A stretch of 64,000 nucleotides of DNA from Calditrichales bacterium MX18-03. Lineage in GTDB: Bacteria; Bacillota; Clostridia; Lutisporales; Lutisporaceae. The translations under genes and the position numbers were made by a program. The DNA lies in contig JAJGRE010000005.1 in NCBI GenBank assembly GCA_021083345.1, forward strand, positions 1 through 64,000. Direction: 5' to 3'. Positions 20,838-29,310 of this stretch are shown here, one piece after another (within the stretch, counting starts at the first letter, position 1; the number at the start of each line of letters is the position of its first letter). The notes under the pieces are model-generated. The model did no database searches, was not told where the DNA came from, and was given only the letters and a program-made list of their open reading frames with translations.

Positions 20838-21692
20838 GTGAAACAATATATTTTAAGTTCTTTTATATCAGGAAATGGCGGCGGTAATAAGGCAGGAGTT
20901 GTTTTTGACGATAGGGGACTGAGCGAAGCATCAATGAAAGCCATAGCCAGGAAGAATAATTATTCTGAGACTGCTTTTGTGGATTTGGTTAAGTGCAAGC
21001 CTGGTTATTTTTCTATCCGTTATTTTACACCGCAGGAGGAAGTCGACATCTGTGGTCACGCTGCTCTGGCTGCATTTTATGCTTTGAGAGAAGATGGGTT
21101 TACGCAATCCTACCCTGTATATCACCTGACAAAAGCAGGGAGCCTGGAAGTGCAGGCAAAAGGAGACATCATTCTTATCGAAATGAAATATCCGGAGCGG
21201 GTTGAGCAGATCCCCAAGGAAGATGTGTTGAAGATAACCAATCTCCGACCGGAAACCATAATGCCTAATCCTGATGGTGGCATTGATGTTGTATCTACCG
21301 GCTTGAGGGATATCATTGTTGAAGTAGATTCACTTCGGACATTGCGGGAGTTGAGTATAAAAAGATCAGAAATGGTAGACTACTGTTGTGAAAAGGACTT
21401 TGTCGGCATGCATGTTGTTTCACGTGAAACAATTGAGAGGGATTCTGATTTTTGCTGCAGAAATTTTGCCCCGGCTGTGGGCATAGATGAAGAAAGTGCG
21501 ACTGGCACATCCAATGCATCCATGTTATATTACATGCTGCAACATAAGGCTGGAATGGAAGTGGAAAAGCTTTATAAGGTTGAGCAGGGCTATTTCATGC
21601 AGAGTCCCAGCAACATTTTTGTTTCTATGAAGAGCGACGGCCGGGTTTTTGTTGGTGGGAGGGCTATAGTTGAGCGAATTGAAGAGATTTAA
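20838..21692 (+). CDS. PhzF family isomerase-like protein
   Basis: A 284-residue protein of the PhzF family, which has a diaminopimelate-epimerase-like fold. The catalytic glutamate lies in NNYSETAFVD, and the second family motif is EVDICGHAALAAFYAL; the C-terminal half carries SATGTSNASMLYYML. I use GTG at 20838 because GGGAGG lies six bases upstream. Members act on various small molecules and the substrate cannot be told from sequence. A perfect parS site lies inside the coding sequence. Confidence 0.88.
   Translation: MKQYILSSFISGNGGGNKAGVVFDDRGLSEASMKAIARKNNYSETAFVDLVKCKPGYFSIRYFTPQEEVDICGHAALAAFYALREDGFTQSYPVYHLTKAGSLEVQAKGDIILIEMKYPERVEQIPKEDVLKITNLRPETIMPNPDGGIDVVSTGLRDIIVEVDSLRTLRELSIKRSEMVDYCCEKDFVGMHVVSRETIERDSDFCCRNFAPAVGIDEESATGTSNASMLYYMLQHKAGMEVEKLYKVEQGYFMQSPSNIFVSMKSDGRVFVGGRAIVERIEEI
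21416..21431. promoter_or_regulatory. parS: parS site 1
   Basis: TGTTTCACGTGAAACA is the exact 16-base palindrome bound by ParB/Spo0J. It lies inside the PhzF-family gene, about 11 kb to the right of oriC. Confidence 0.97.
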
Positions 21693-21697
21693 TAAAA

Positions 21698-21713
21698 TGT
21701 TTCACGTGAAACA
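21698..21713. promoter_or_regulatory. parS: parS site 2
   Basis: A second perfect TGTTTCACGTGAAACA, 282 bases from the first, in the 33-base gap before the cysteine desulfurase gene. It touches that gene's Shine-Dalgarno sequence, so bound ParB could affect its expression. Confidence 0.97.
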
Positions 21714-21725
21714 AAGGAGTTCAAA

Positions 21726-22868
21726 ATGATATATTTGGATAATGCAGCAACGACTTTCCCAAAGCCGGATGTCGTGTATCAAGCAGTGGATGAATGTCTC
21801 AGAGGCTATTGCGCAAATCCGGGCAGAAGCGGACATAAGCTTTCCTTAAAGGCTGCGAGGACCATAATGGAGGCCAGGGAAGCTTTGGCAGAGCTGTTCC
21901 ATATCAAGCATAGTGAAAGAGTTATATTCACACATAATGCAACGGATTCACTAAACTTGGGCCTGAAAGGCTTTTTGAAAAGCGGAGATCACGTTGTGAC
22001 CACCAGCATGGAACACAACTCAGTGATGCGGCCGTTGAAAAGCCTGGAATCGGATGGCGTAGAGACGACAGTGGTCCAATGCAGTACGCGAGGCGAATTG
22101 GATCCTGTGCATATAGAAAAAGAAATTAAGTCCAATACAAAATTGATTGTTCTGACACACGCTTCCAATGTAACCGGCACGATCCTACCGGTAGAGGCGG
22201 TCGGGCAAATAGCTGCAAAACACAAAGTGCGATTCATGCTGGACGCAGCCCAAACGGCTGGCATCTACGATATAGATGTTCAAAAAATGCATATCGACTT
22301 GCTTGTATTTACGGGACACAAAAGTCTGTTCAGTCCTCAAGGGGTGGGTGGGCTATATATCAATAACGACATAGAATTGCTGCCGCTGAGGTTAGGCGGG
22401 ACAGGAAGCAGTTCAGAATCGCTGCTGCAACCGGAGATACTACCCGACCGGTATGAAAGTGGAACGCCTAACACGCCAGGAATCGCAGGACTGCTGGCTG
22501 GACTTGACTTCATTAAAGACACCGGAATGGAATTGATTAGGGAACACGAGGCAAAGTTGACCACCCGTCTGTTGGAAGGACTGCACAGCATACGGAGAAT
22601 CAACGTTTATGGGCCGGAGGACTTGAGCATGCAGGCGCCAGTGGTATCAATAAACGTTGAAAACAGAGGGTCTTCGGAAATAAGCTACTATTTGGATGAA
22701 GGCTTCGGAATAGCAACACGGCCGGGTCTTCATTGCTCGCCGATGGCACATATAACGACGCATACCCTGGAACAGGGAACGGTAAGATTTAGCCTCGGCT
22801 ACTTTAATACTGAAGAAGAGATAGATCAGGTACTGACGGCATTGCAAAAAATCGTAGAGGAAGTATAG
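21726..22868 (+). CDS. cysteine desulfurase family aminotransferase (class V)
   Basis: A 380-residue PLP enzyme of the cysteine desulfurase family. The N-terminus is MIYLDNAATTFPKP, the PLP lysine is in FTGHKSLFSPQG, the catalytic cysteine region is TRPGLHCSPMAH, and HNSVMRP contains the stacking histidine. It probably removes sulfur or selenium from cysteine or selenocysteine. There is no iscU or sufB neighbour, so it is not part of a standard Fe-S operon; this subclass often accompanies YedF-type selenium genes, and yedF lies 10 kb away. The exact donor and acceptor are not known. Confidence 0.9.
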   Translation: MIYLDNAATTFPKPDVVYQAVDECLRGYCANPGRSGHKLSLKAARTIMEAREALAELFHIKHSERVIFTHNATDSLNLGLKGFLKSGDHVVTTSMEHNSVMRPLKSLESDGVETTVVQCSTRGELDPVHIEKEIKSNTKLIVLTHASNVTGTILPVEAVGQIAAKHKVRFMLDAAQTAGIYDIDVQKMHIDLLVFTGHKSLFSPQGVGGLYINNDIELLPLRLGGTGSSSESLLQPEILPDRYESGTPNTPGIAGLLAGLDFIKDTGMELIREHEAKLTTRLLEGLHSIRRINVYGPEDLSMQAPVVSINVENRGSSEISYYLDEGFGIATRPGLHCSPMAHITTHTLEQGTVRFSLGYFNTEEEIDQVLTALQKIVEEV

Positions 22869-22903
22869 CCGGCAGCTTTATATTAGTATAAAAGGAGAAA
22901 GTC

Positions 22904-23410
22904 ATGGAATTCATAAACGCACTGATAAAGGATTATTCTGGCATGCTGTCAGCGGGATTGGCTGTGGCTGTTCTAGGGCTGCTGCTTTGGAATATAGTGA
23001 TCTCTGCAAAGCTGGTTAAGTTGAGCAAGCGATATAAAAAGTTCATGAGAGGATCATCTGGGAAAAACTTTGAGGGCCTTTTAGTAGAGTATATGGAAAA
23101 CATCCAATCTGCCGTAGACCGTGTCAACATGGTCAATGACGATGTGGTCCAGCTGAAGAACCAGATGGACCGCTGCATACAAAAATGCCACATTGTCCGG
23201 TATAACGCCTTTAATGATACCGGAAGTGACTTAAGTTTCTCTATTGCGCTGCTGGATCAGTTCAATGATGGCATCATACTGACGGGAATATACGGACGCA
23301 ATGAATCCTTTACATATGCCAAGCCAATTGTCAAAGGCAGCTCAAAGTATCCAATGTCTGTAGAGGAAGAGCTGGTGCTCAACCGCTGCCTGAAAAATAC
23401 AACAAACTAG
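22904..23410 (+). CDS. DUF4446 family membrane-anchored protein
   Basis: A 168-residue protein with one N-terminal transmembrane helix (about residues 14-36), a coiled region with LVKLSKRYKKFMRG, and a soluble C-terminal domain (RYNAFNDTGSDLSFSIALLDQFNDGIILTGIYGR) diagnostic of DUF4446. Such proteins commonly follow parAB in Clostridia. Function is unknown. GGAGAAAG precedes the ATG. A long hairpin follows the stop codon. Confidence 0.88.
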   Translation: MEFINALIKDYSGMLSAGLAVAVLGLLLWNIVISAKLVKLSKRYKKFMRGSSGKNFEGLLVEYMENIQSAVDRVNMVNDDVVQLKNQMDRCIQKCHIVRYNAFNDTGSDLSFSIALLDQFNDGIILTGIYGRNESFTYAKPIVKGSSKYPMSVEEELVLNRCLKNTTN

Positions 23411-23421
23411 AATAAAAAGCA

Positions 23422-23512
23422 GGCCTCCACTGAATACTAACGATAAGAAGCTCTAATCAGCATGATGACACTGTGGGTCAAGAGTTTCTAATGGTTAGCA
23501 TTCGGTGGAGGT
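23422..23512 (+). terminator. long hairpin that ends in the next gene's Shine-Dalgarno
   Basis: The left arm (about 23422-23454) and right arm (23481-23512) are inverted repeats of about 32 bases with few mismatches, several allowing G-U pairs; the core is CCTCCACTGAATACTAAC against GTTAGCATTCGGTGGAGG. A T-run follows and runs directly into the ATG at 23519. The GGAGG of the downstream gene is in the right arm, so folding would both terminate upstream transcripts and hide the ribosome-binding site. Confidence 0.8.
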
Positions 23513-23518
23513 GTTTTT

Positions 23519-23800
23519 ATGAATATTGCGATCCAGAAGGGTTTAGAGCAGCTAAAGGGACAACTGGAGAACAGGGGACACAAGGTATCATATATAGGAG
23601 ACAACAAAATGGTGGACGCCATCGTTTATAGAGAAACCAATTCCTATCCTTACTATGAGGTCAACAATGTGCCGTCTGCTTTTACCTCGGGCTTCGACAA
23701 TCATGCCGTCTATGGCGCACTGATTGTAAATGCGGCAAACAAATCCCTGGAAGAAATATTGGAGATACTTGACAAAAGAGTCTACAGCCCGCTTTTTTAG
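23519..23800 (+). CDS. YkuS-like (UPF0180) small protein
   Basis: A 93-residue protein resembling the UPF0180/YkuS family: an N-terminal helix, GLEQLKGQLENRGHKVSYIG, then a central ALIVNAANKSLEEILEIL segment corresponding to the ITASGLTADEI part of YkuS. The central insertion (NSYPYYEVNNVPSAF) is unusual. Function is unknown. Its ribosome-binding site is embedded in the 3' arm of the hairpin upstream. The gene 42 bases downstream is likely co-transcribed. Confidence 0.65.
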   Translation: MNIAIQKGLEQLKGQLENRGHKVSYIGDNKMVDAIVYRETNSYPYYEVNNVPSAFTSGFDNHAVYGALIVNAANKSLEEILEILDKRVYSPLF

Positions 23801-23842
23801 CATAGAATGATTGTTGTAATGGTATATCGAGGGAGGACTCTT

Positions 23843-24442
23843 ATGCAGGGCTATAATAATATGGAAAGCGTGATAAGGCGTCAGATGAACGAGCTGGCCT
23901 GCGATGATGTTGTATTGGTAGCGGTGTCAAGCTGTACCGTAGAATTGGTAAATGAAATTGCAGACGGGATCCACTGCAGTGCGGATTTTGTCATCACAGG
24001 TCAAATAGAAGCGCCCAGACAGGCGCATATCTGCATCGGTGCAGTTGCAGAAGACAAGGTTTTTGTACTGAACGAGGAAGCGGTTGCCTATCTTGATATT
24101 GACAATGCTTACATAAAAGCACAAATCTTCGAGCGTGCGGCGAAAATAACAAAAATCAGGGAGCGAATAGGTGCTGCCAAACTGCATAATCTAAGCGGAA
24201 AGCACGTCATTCTGGTAACGGAGGAGATGAAAACAGGAATCCGTGTTCTGGCTGCTTTGAAGTATTTGAATTACTTGAATGCAGCAGATATTCTCGTCAT
24301 AGCAGGAAGAGCTTCAAAAGAGGCTGTGTATTTTATTGAAAACCAGGGAGCCCGGGTTATATCTGTTGAAACAACAAGCAAATTTGATCTATTGTCGGAT
24401 CATGAAAACGATTTTGAGGATTATCAGCTCGTCTGCAAATAG
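23843..24442 (+). CDS. phosphoribosyltransferase-like protein with altered PRPP loop
   Basis: A 199-residue protein aligning along its length with predicted phosphoribosyltransferases of the COG1926 type: IEAPRQAHICIGAVAED, VLNEEAV and GKHVILVTEEMKTGIRVLAAL. In active enzymes the last segment has DD followed by a glycine and TG; here it reads TEEMKTG, so one acidic residue and the loop glycine are lost. It may bind a nucleotide without transferase activity. The ATG at 23843 follows GGGAGGAC; a longer frame begins at 23807. A bidirectional terminator follows. Confidence 0.72.
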   Translation: MQGYNNMESVIRRQMNELACDDVVLVAVSSCTVELVNEIADGIHCSADFVITGQIEAPRQAHICIGAVAEDKVFVLNEEAVAYLDIDNAYIKAQIFERAAKITKIRERIGAAKLHNLSGKHVILVTEEMKTGIRVLAALKYLNYLNAADILVIAGRASKEAVYFIENQGARVISVETTSKFDLLSDHENDFEDYQLVCK

Positions 24443-24480
24443 AAAGAGAGCTTCGGCACAAGGTCCGAGGCTCTCTTTCT
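24441..24480. terminator. bidirectional terminator between convergent genes
   Basis: AGAAAGAGAGC (24441-24451) pairs with GCTCTCTTTCT (24470-24480), with an additional five-pair inner stem TTCGG / CCGAG. T-rich flanks on both sides fit termination of the phosphoribosyltransferase-like gene and of hom. Confidence 0.85.
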
Positions 24481-24507
24481 ATTAAAATATCTCATTGCAA
24501 ATTAGTT

Positions 24508-25794
24508 TTATAGGTGATCGACACGTATGATATTGCCGATGGTATGAACCTCCGGGATATCGGTAATCTCATCAATTGCATTCTGAAGGTTGCCCTCCAG
24601 CGTTTCATGGGTGAGGAAAACAATGGGAACCTGATCCGAGCCAACATCTTTCTGAATAATGGATGCCAAGCTGACGCTGTGCTTCCCAAACACAGTGGCA
24701 ATCCTGCCCAGAACACCGGGAATGTCCTTCACAATAACACGGATATAATAAGTGGACTTGGTGTCTCGCATGTTCTTGAATGCTTTGATTGCCGCAGCAG
24801 GCCTATTGTAGATGTGGCAGCCATTACCGATTTCATGATTGACCAAATACATGATATCACCCACAACGGCACTGCCTGTTGGAAGGCTGCCGGCCCCTCT
24901 GCCATAGAACATCAGACTTCCGACAGCACTGCCCTTAACGTATACAGCGTTATATGCATCCCCGACACTTGCAAGTGGGTGCTCCTTAGGTATTAATGTA
25001 GGGTGCACTCGCAGCTCTATCTGTCCGTCAGACTCCTTGCCTATGGCAAGAAGCTTGATCTTATAGCCAAGCTCTTCAGCATATTGGATATCATTAATGG
25101 ATATATTGGTGATGCCTTCACGGTAAACCAGGCTATGCTCAGCCTGCGTGTTGAATGAGAACTTTGCAAGAATCAGCAGCTTGTACAGTGCATCAAAGGC
25201 TTCAACATCCGATGTAGGATCTGCCTCTGCGTATCCCTTTTGTTGGGCTTCCTCAAGCGCTTGTTTGAAGTCCACCTTCTCGTTGGACATTTTTGTCAGA
25301 ATGTAGTTGGTAGTACCGTTCACTATACCAAATACCTCTTGAATCCTATTGGCAGAAAGTGCTTCTTGAAGTGTGCTCAGAATAGGGATGCCACCGCATA
25401 CGCTGGCTTCATACCTGACCGTGACGCCGCAGGCTTGAGCTGCATCCTCAATTTCATCTCCGTGCTGCGATATTAGCGCTTTGTTGGCTGTAACCACATG
25501 CTTGCCGTTTTCGATTGCTTTCAGGATATGCGCTTTAGCAGGGTCTATTCCGCCTATCAGCTCCACGACAATATCAATGGTCTCATCCTCCAAGATCAGC
25601 TTGGGATCGGTCACCAGGATATCCTCTGGAACAGAGAAATCCCTAAACTTCTTCTTGTCCCTGACCAGTATCTTGGCAATCTCGACACGACAGCCCAACT
25701 TACTCTGTATTTGACTCTGGTCCTCAGTCAATATTTTATACACGCCGGATCCCACTGTCCCCAGGCCCAGCATGCCGACTCGGATCATCTTCAT
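24508..25794 (-). CDS. hom: homoserine dehydrogenase
   Basis: A 428-residue NAD(P)-dependent enzyme that reduces aspartate semialdehyde to homoserine, the branch to threonine and methionine. The Rossmann motif is VGMLGLGTVGSGVY, the catalytic domain shows GKHVVTANKALIS, FGIVNGTTNYIL and EADPTSDVEAFDALYKL, and the C-terminal ACT domain (YYIRVIVKDIPGVLGRIATVF) suggests feedback control by threonine. AAGGAGG precedes the ATG. thrB and thrC are not adjacent. It is transcribed against the replication direction. Confidence 0.96.
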   Translation of the reverse strand: MKMIRVGMLGLGTVGSGVYKILTEDQSQIQSKLGCRVEIAKILVRDKKKFRDFSVPEDILVTDPKLILEDETIDIVVELIGGIDPAKAHILKAIENGKHVVTANKALISQHGDEIEDAAQACGVTVRYEASVCGGIPILSTLQEALSANRIQEVFGIVNGTTNYILTKMSNEKVDFKQALEEAQQKGYAEADPTSDVEAFDALYKLLILAKFSFNTQAEHSLVYREGITNISINDIQYAEELGYKIKLLAIGKESDGQIELRVHPTLIPKEHPLASVGDAYNAVYVKGSAVGSLMFYGRGAGSLPTGSAVVGDIMYLVNHEIGNGCHIYNRPAAAIKAFKNMRDTKSTYYIRVIVKDIPGVLGRIATVFGKHSVSLASIIQKDVGSDQVPIVFLTHETLEGNLQNAIDEITDIPEVHTIGNIIRVDHL

Positions 25795-26068
25795 ATTCCA
25801 GCCTCCTTGTCAGCCGTAAAAGTTATTTCCTCTATTCTACACAAAATGGGGGTCAAAAGCTATTGTTTTTCAAAGATTGGCAACTTTTTGTGACGGTTAA
25901 AATAATTTCATACGGTACTGGCATGCGAAGGAATAGACATATTTGTTCATAAATCATCAAATTTTTATACAGAAGAGATTGATTTTTTCCGATATTTATA
26001 TAAATATAGTGTTATGACCAATTGTTTTGTACCAGACGCCTAAGAAATATGGATAAAGAGGTATTCAA

Positions 26069-27250
26069 ATGCTGATGAACGGTATAGATTCCCGCATTCT
26101 GATCCTGTCCACTATATGTTTATCCTTCCTGAACTACGCGTTTGTTTTTAGCATGCATAATAAATCAAACAAAATGAAGCTGATGGGAGTGGCTTTTTTT
26201 ATCCCGTTCTGCCTTTGCACCACTGCATTCTTATTCCCAATGCAAACGGCTGTCTTTTCTCTTATTCGCTTATGTGATGCCCTGCTGCTGGCAGCATTGC
26301 TTTTAGCTGTCGCCGATATCAAAAGAGACAGAAATCAAAGAATAAGAGAAGCCAGTTACTTTATACTTCCGGTTGTGATATCCTTCTATCTGATACAAGC
26401 AAAGAGCCAGTATACGGCATCACTGCTGGTTCAGGGAAAAGGCATCATAGAGATCCTACTAATCCTGTCATCCTTGCTGCTGCTGAAGCGGCAGAAAAAC
26501 AACGAGCCGCGCTTATATGGCGCATTTGCCTCCTTTTTATTTTCTATGGTTTTGAACTTGTTTTCCGAGCACCGTTATATGACAGAGGCATACATGCTTT
26601 TCAGAACGGCGGCATATTTTCTGTTTTTTGCCTATCTCAGTCATACGGTAAACCAGCGCTACGCCAGCAAGGTTGCAGAAACGGAAAACCTTAAAGATTC
26701 CCTGGAGCGGGCATTGAATGTGGAAGTCAAGAAGCGGACGTATGCAATCGAGCGGTCCAATGAAAAGCTGCTGGAGTTGTCCAAGACAGACCTTATGACA
26801 AAAGCCTACAATAAGATCACTATACTGAATCTGATAGAAAAGCTGATCAGCAAGAAGGATACGATCTTCTCTATTATGATGTTTGATATCGATCATTTCA
26901 AAACCATAAACGATACCTTGGGGCATGTTACCGGTGACATGTGCCTTAAGACACTAGCCAATATCGCAACCAACAATATCCGGGAGATGGATTACCTGGG
27001 CCGATATGGGGGAGATGAATTTATCATCGTGCTGCCCAATCTGTCAACAAGTGAGGCGAAGTTCGTGGCAGAACGTTTCCGGAGCAAAGTAAGCGAAACC
27101 AGCAACCCCCGGTTTACCGTATCCATCGGTATTTCCACCTTTCCACAGGACGGCGCAACGGTGAAGGAACTGATTTCCGCCGCAGACAGCGGGTTATACC
27201 GATCCAAGAGCAGAGGACGCAATGCAGTTTCGCACCAGAGGCTGTTTTAA
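26069..27250 (+). CDS. membrane-bound diguanylate cyclase (GGDEF)
   Basis: A 393-residue protein that probably makes c-di-GMP. The first 200 residues hold six or seven hydrophobic helices, an integral-membrane sensor of unknown ligand, followed by a short coiled linker (ETENLKDSLERALNVEVKKR). The GGDEF domain has an intact GGDEF at about residue 314 and a product-inhibition I-site, REMD, just upstream, so activity and feedback control are expected. The 274-base gap upstream contains no gene that I recognise. A perfect hairpin terminator follows. Confidence 0.93.
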   Translation: MLMNGIDSRILILSTICLSFLNYAFVFSMHNKSNKMKLMGVAFFIPFCLCTTAFLFPMQTAVFSLIRLCDALLLAALLLAVADIKRDRNQRIREASYFILPVVISFYLIQAKSQYTASLLVQGKGIIEILLILSSLLLLKRQKNNEPRLYGAFASFLFSMVLNLFSEHRYMTEAYMLFRTAAYFLFFAYLSHTVNQRYASKVAETENLKDSLERALNVEVKKRTYAIERSNEKLLELSKTDLMTKAYNKITILNLIEKLISKKDTIFSIMMFDIDHFKTINDTLGHVTGDMCLKTLANIATNNIREMDYLGRYGGDEFIIVLPNLSTSEAKFVAERFRSKVSETSNPRFTVSIGISTFPQDGATVKELISAADSGLYRSKSRGRNAVSHQRLF

Positions 27251-27264
27251 CTGAATCGATACAA

Positions 27265-27304
27265 ATATTAAGCTACATCACAAAGCTATGATGTAGCTTA
27301 ATAT
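27265..27304. terminator. bidirectional terminator (GGDEF gene / yyaC)
   Basis: A perfect 16-bp stem, ATATTAAGCTACATCA / TGATGTAGCTTAATAT, with an eight-base loop between two convergent genes. Confidence 0.85.
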
Positions 27305-27328
27305 ATATCTTAAGAGAAGGAAATCATT

Positions 27329-27967
27329 CTAAAGATCTTTGTTCATATATAGGTCACTGCCGGCTGCAGTGGCAATTTGATGATCCAGAATGGCCATTTG
27401 AGAGGCGGCTTTCTTGCGCATCAGCTTCCACATATTATATTTTATACCGTTGGCTATCAGGTTAGCCATGTTCATCACGACGCTAAGCCGTGTATTTTGA
27501 AGGATCATAATCTCCATAAAGCCGCCAACGTTCACAATGCCGGTTATACTGATATTTCCGACAGCCGGCAGTGTTTTATTGACGCCGGAACCAGGTGTCA
27601 GCGCACCTTCCTTGATGCTGACACAGCCGATCCGCTCCAGCCTGCCAAGGCAGGCGTCGATGGCAATAATAAAGGGATTGCGGTATTGCTCTATAAGTGT
27701 CATATACTCTTGCAGGTTTTTCGCATGCACCGGTTCCTCCAATGTACCGTATACATGCACGTTATCATACCGCATCTCCCTGATCTTATAGCCGACAAGG
27801 GGTCCTAGACAGTCTCCTGTAGCTCTGTCGGTTCCAATGCAAACAAATACGATATCGCTGTAATTGTTTCCGTAAAATGCATTGAGGCATTCTTCCAGAT
27901 GGTTGCAGAAATAGGAAAATGCATAGGGTTTGTTTATATCGATGGATTTTTCAAATTTTATATTCAA
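27329..27967 (-). CDS. yyaC: sporulation protein YyaC (DUF1256)
   Basis: A 212-residue protein of the YyaC family, relatives of the spore protease Gpr. Family segments are VFVCIGTDRATGDCLGPLVG, GTLEEPVHAKNL and IIAIDACLGR. I place the start at TTG (27967), nine bases after AAGGAG; the open frame extends 28 codons further upstream without a ribosome-binding site. In Bacillus the gene is expressed in the forespore. Its presence supports a spore-forming host. Confidence 0.9.
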   Translation of the reverse strand: MNIKFEKSIDINKPYAFSYFCNHLEECLNAFYGNNYSDIVFVCIGTDRATGDCLGPLVGYKIREMRYDNVHVYGTLEEPVHAKNLQEYMTLIEQYRNPFIIAIDACLGRLERIGCVSIKEGALTPGSGVNKTLPAVGNISITGIVNVGGFMEIMILQNTRLSVVMNMANLIANGIKYNMWKLMRKKAASQMAILDHQIATAAGSDLYMNKDL

Positions 27968-28063
27968 AATCGTTAACTCCTTTTGCAGTATAATATAGGC
28001 ATAGTATTGCCAACTGCGAATGTCTAAATACAAGGACGGAAAAAATAGCACGACAGGATCTGT

Positions 28064-28092
28064 TTGATTTTAGCGAGGTCTTAATCTATAAT
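28064..28092 (+). promoter_or_regulatory. promoter of the DUF5711-like operon
   Basis: TTGATT (28064-28069), a 17-base spacer and a perfect TATAAT (28087-28092), 114 bases upstream of the start codon at 28206 and divergent from yyaC. Confidence 0.75.
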
Positions 28093-28205
28093 AATCACTA
28101 GCAGTAACGATTAGAACCAAAAAAAAGGAATTGTCCCATATGAAAATAAAAGATTAGTGAGACTAATTGCCGCAGGCTGCGTATATGTTAATGAGAGGTG
28201 CAGAT

Positions 28206-29300
28206 ATGCAAAAGAAGAGGGTACATGGAAAAAACATTGCCATTCTGGGGGGAATCCTCCTGCTTACCTTGCTGGGACTGTATTTGGCTAACCGTATAGA
28301 AGGAAAACCTTCATTGTCTGTTGGGAAGGGCGGAAAGCAGCTGATGCTGGAGGAAGAACTCATGCCGGAGTCAATGAGCGGCAGCATGGTCTTCTGCGTT
28401 GATGGGCTACTTTTGGAGGTGCAGGGGCGGAACCTTAAGGCGAAGCCCGTGAAGGGAGGCAGCCCGTGGAATATCATGATGCCCTCCGTAATCAGCAGAG
28501 TTGTCGGCTACGGAAGCCATATAGGCGTTTTTGATGAGGGAGGAAACCTATGCTGTTATAACCTTCAGGGAAAGCAGGTATGGCGTACAGCACTTTCCAA
28601 CGAAGTGATCGATACCTATGGGGATGAGAACGGTTACATACTGGTGGAATACAAAGGGTTGAAAGGGAGCCTTGCAGAAGTGTTCAATCCAAACGGCAGT
28701 AAGGTTGGCGGAATTGCACTGGAAAATGCGCACATTCTGGGCTTTGCTGCAAATAGCAGTGCATTTTCTATCATCGTTCTGGATCTGTCTTCAGAGACCT
28801 TGAAAACAAAGATCTTGACGCATGACAGCAAGGGAGACGTTTTATGGGCCAATAATTACAACGATGAGATCCTCTCCAGCATCCAGTACCACAAAAACGG
28901 CAGTCTGACTGTCGTAAGCGAAACCAAACTGTATAAGTACAAGAGTGATGGAAAGCTCATGCAGGAGATGGTGCTAAGCGGTAAGCCAATCCACACAGCC
29001 ATGAGTGAACAGCTTATCGTAACGGTTACGCAGAAGCAAGGTAATACGGTCATCAGCTGCTTTGACGAAACGCTGAAGCAGAAGTGTCAGTTCAATACCG
29101 AATCAATGCCTCAGGGTATCCATGCCGGCAAAAACAGTTTCCTTGTATATACAAAGGATTCGCTTCAGCATATTTCCGACAAAGGGTCGCTAATCAGCAG
29201 CTACAAGGCCAACATGGATATCAGCAGGGCTTATATGACGGCCAATGATCAGATCTATATATCATCCAATAAGAAACTTCAGCTTCTGCAGTACAGATAA
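28206..29300 (+). CDS. membrane-anchored beta-propeller-like protein (DUF5711 type)
   Basis: A 364-residue protein with a single N-terminal transmembrane helix (IAILGGILLLTLLGLYLA) and a large extracytoplasmic part. The rest is repeated beta-rich segments of the PQQ or quinoprotein propeller kind (GVFDEGGNLCCYNLQGKQV, LYKYKSDGKLMQEM, LQHISDKGSLISSY). It resembles DUF5711 proteins of Clostridia, of unknown function. The ATG at 28206 follows GAGAGGTG; earlier in-frame ATGs lack a site. It is co-transcribed with cvpA, 10 bases downstream. Confidence 0.75.
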   Translation: MQKKRVHGKNIAILGGILLLTLLGLYLANRIEGKPSLSVGKGGKQLMLEEELMPESMSGSMVFCVDGLLLEVQGRNLKAKPVKGGSPWNIMMPSVISRVVGYGSHIGVFDEGGNLCCYNLQGKQVWRTALSNEVIDTYGDENGYILVEYKGLKGSLAEVFNPNGSKVGGIALENAHILGFAANSSAFSIIVLDLSSETLKTKILTHDSKGDVLWANNYNDEILSSIQYHKNGSLTVVSETKLYKYKSDGKLMQEMVLSGKPIHTAMSEQLIVTVTQKQGNTVISCFDETLKQKCQFNTESMPQGIHAGKNSFLVYTKDSLQHISDKGSLISSYKANMDISRAYMTANDQIYISSNKKLQLLQYR

Positions 29301-29310
29301 GGAGGCTTTT

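Noticed and set aside
23411-23518. T-box riboswitch upstream of the YkuS-like gene
   Set aside because: The long hairpin is clear but no T-box sequence (GGTGG followed by ACCGCG) is present.
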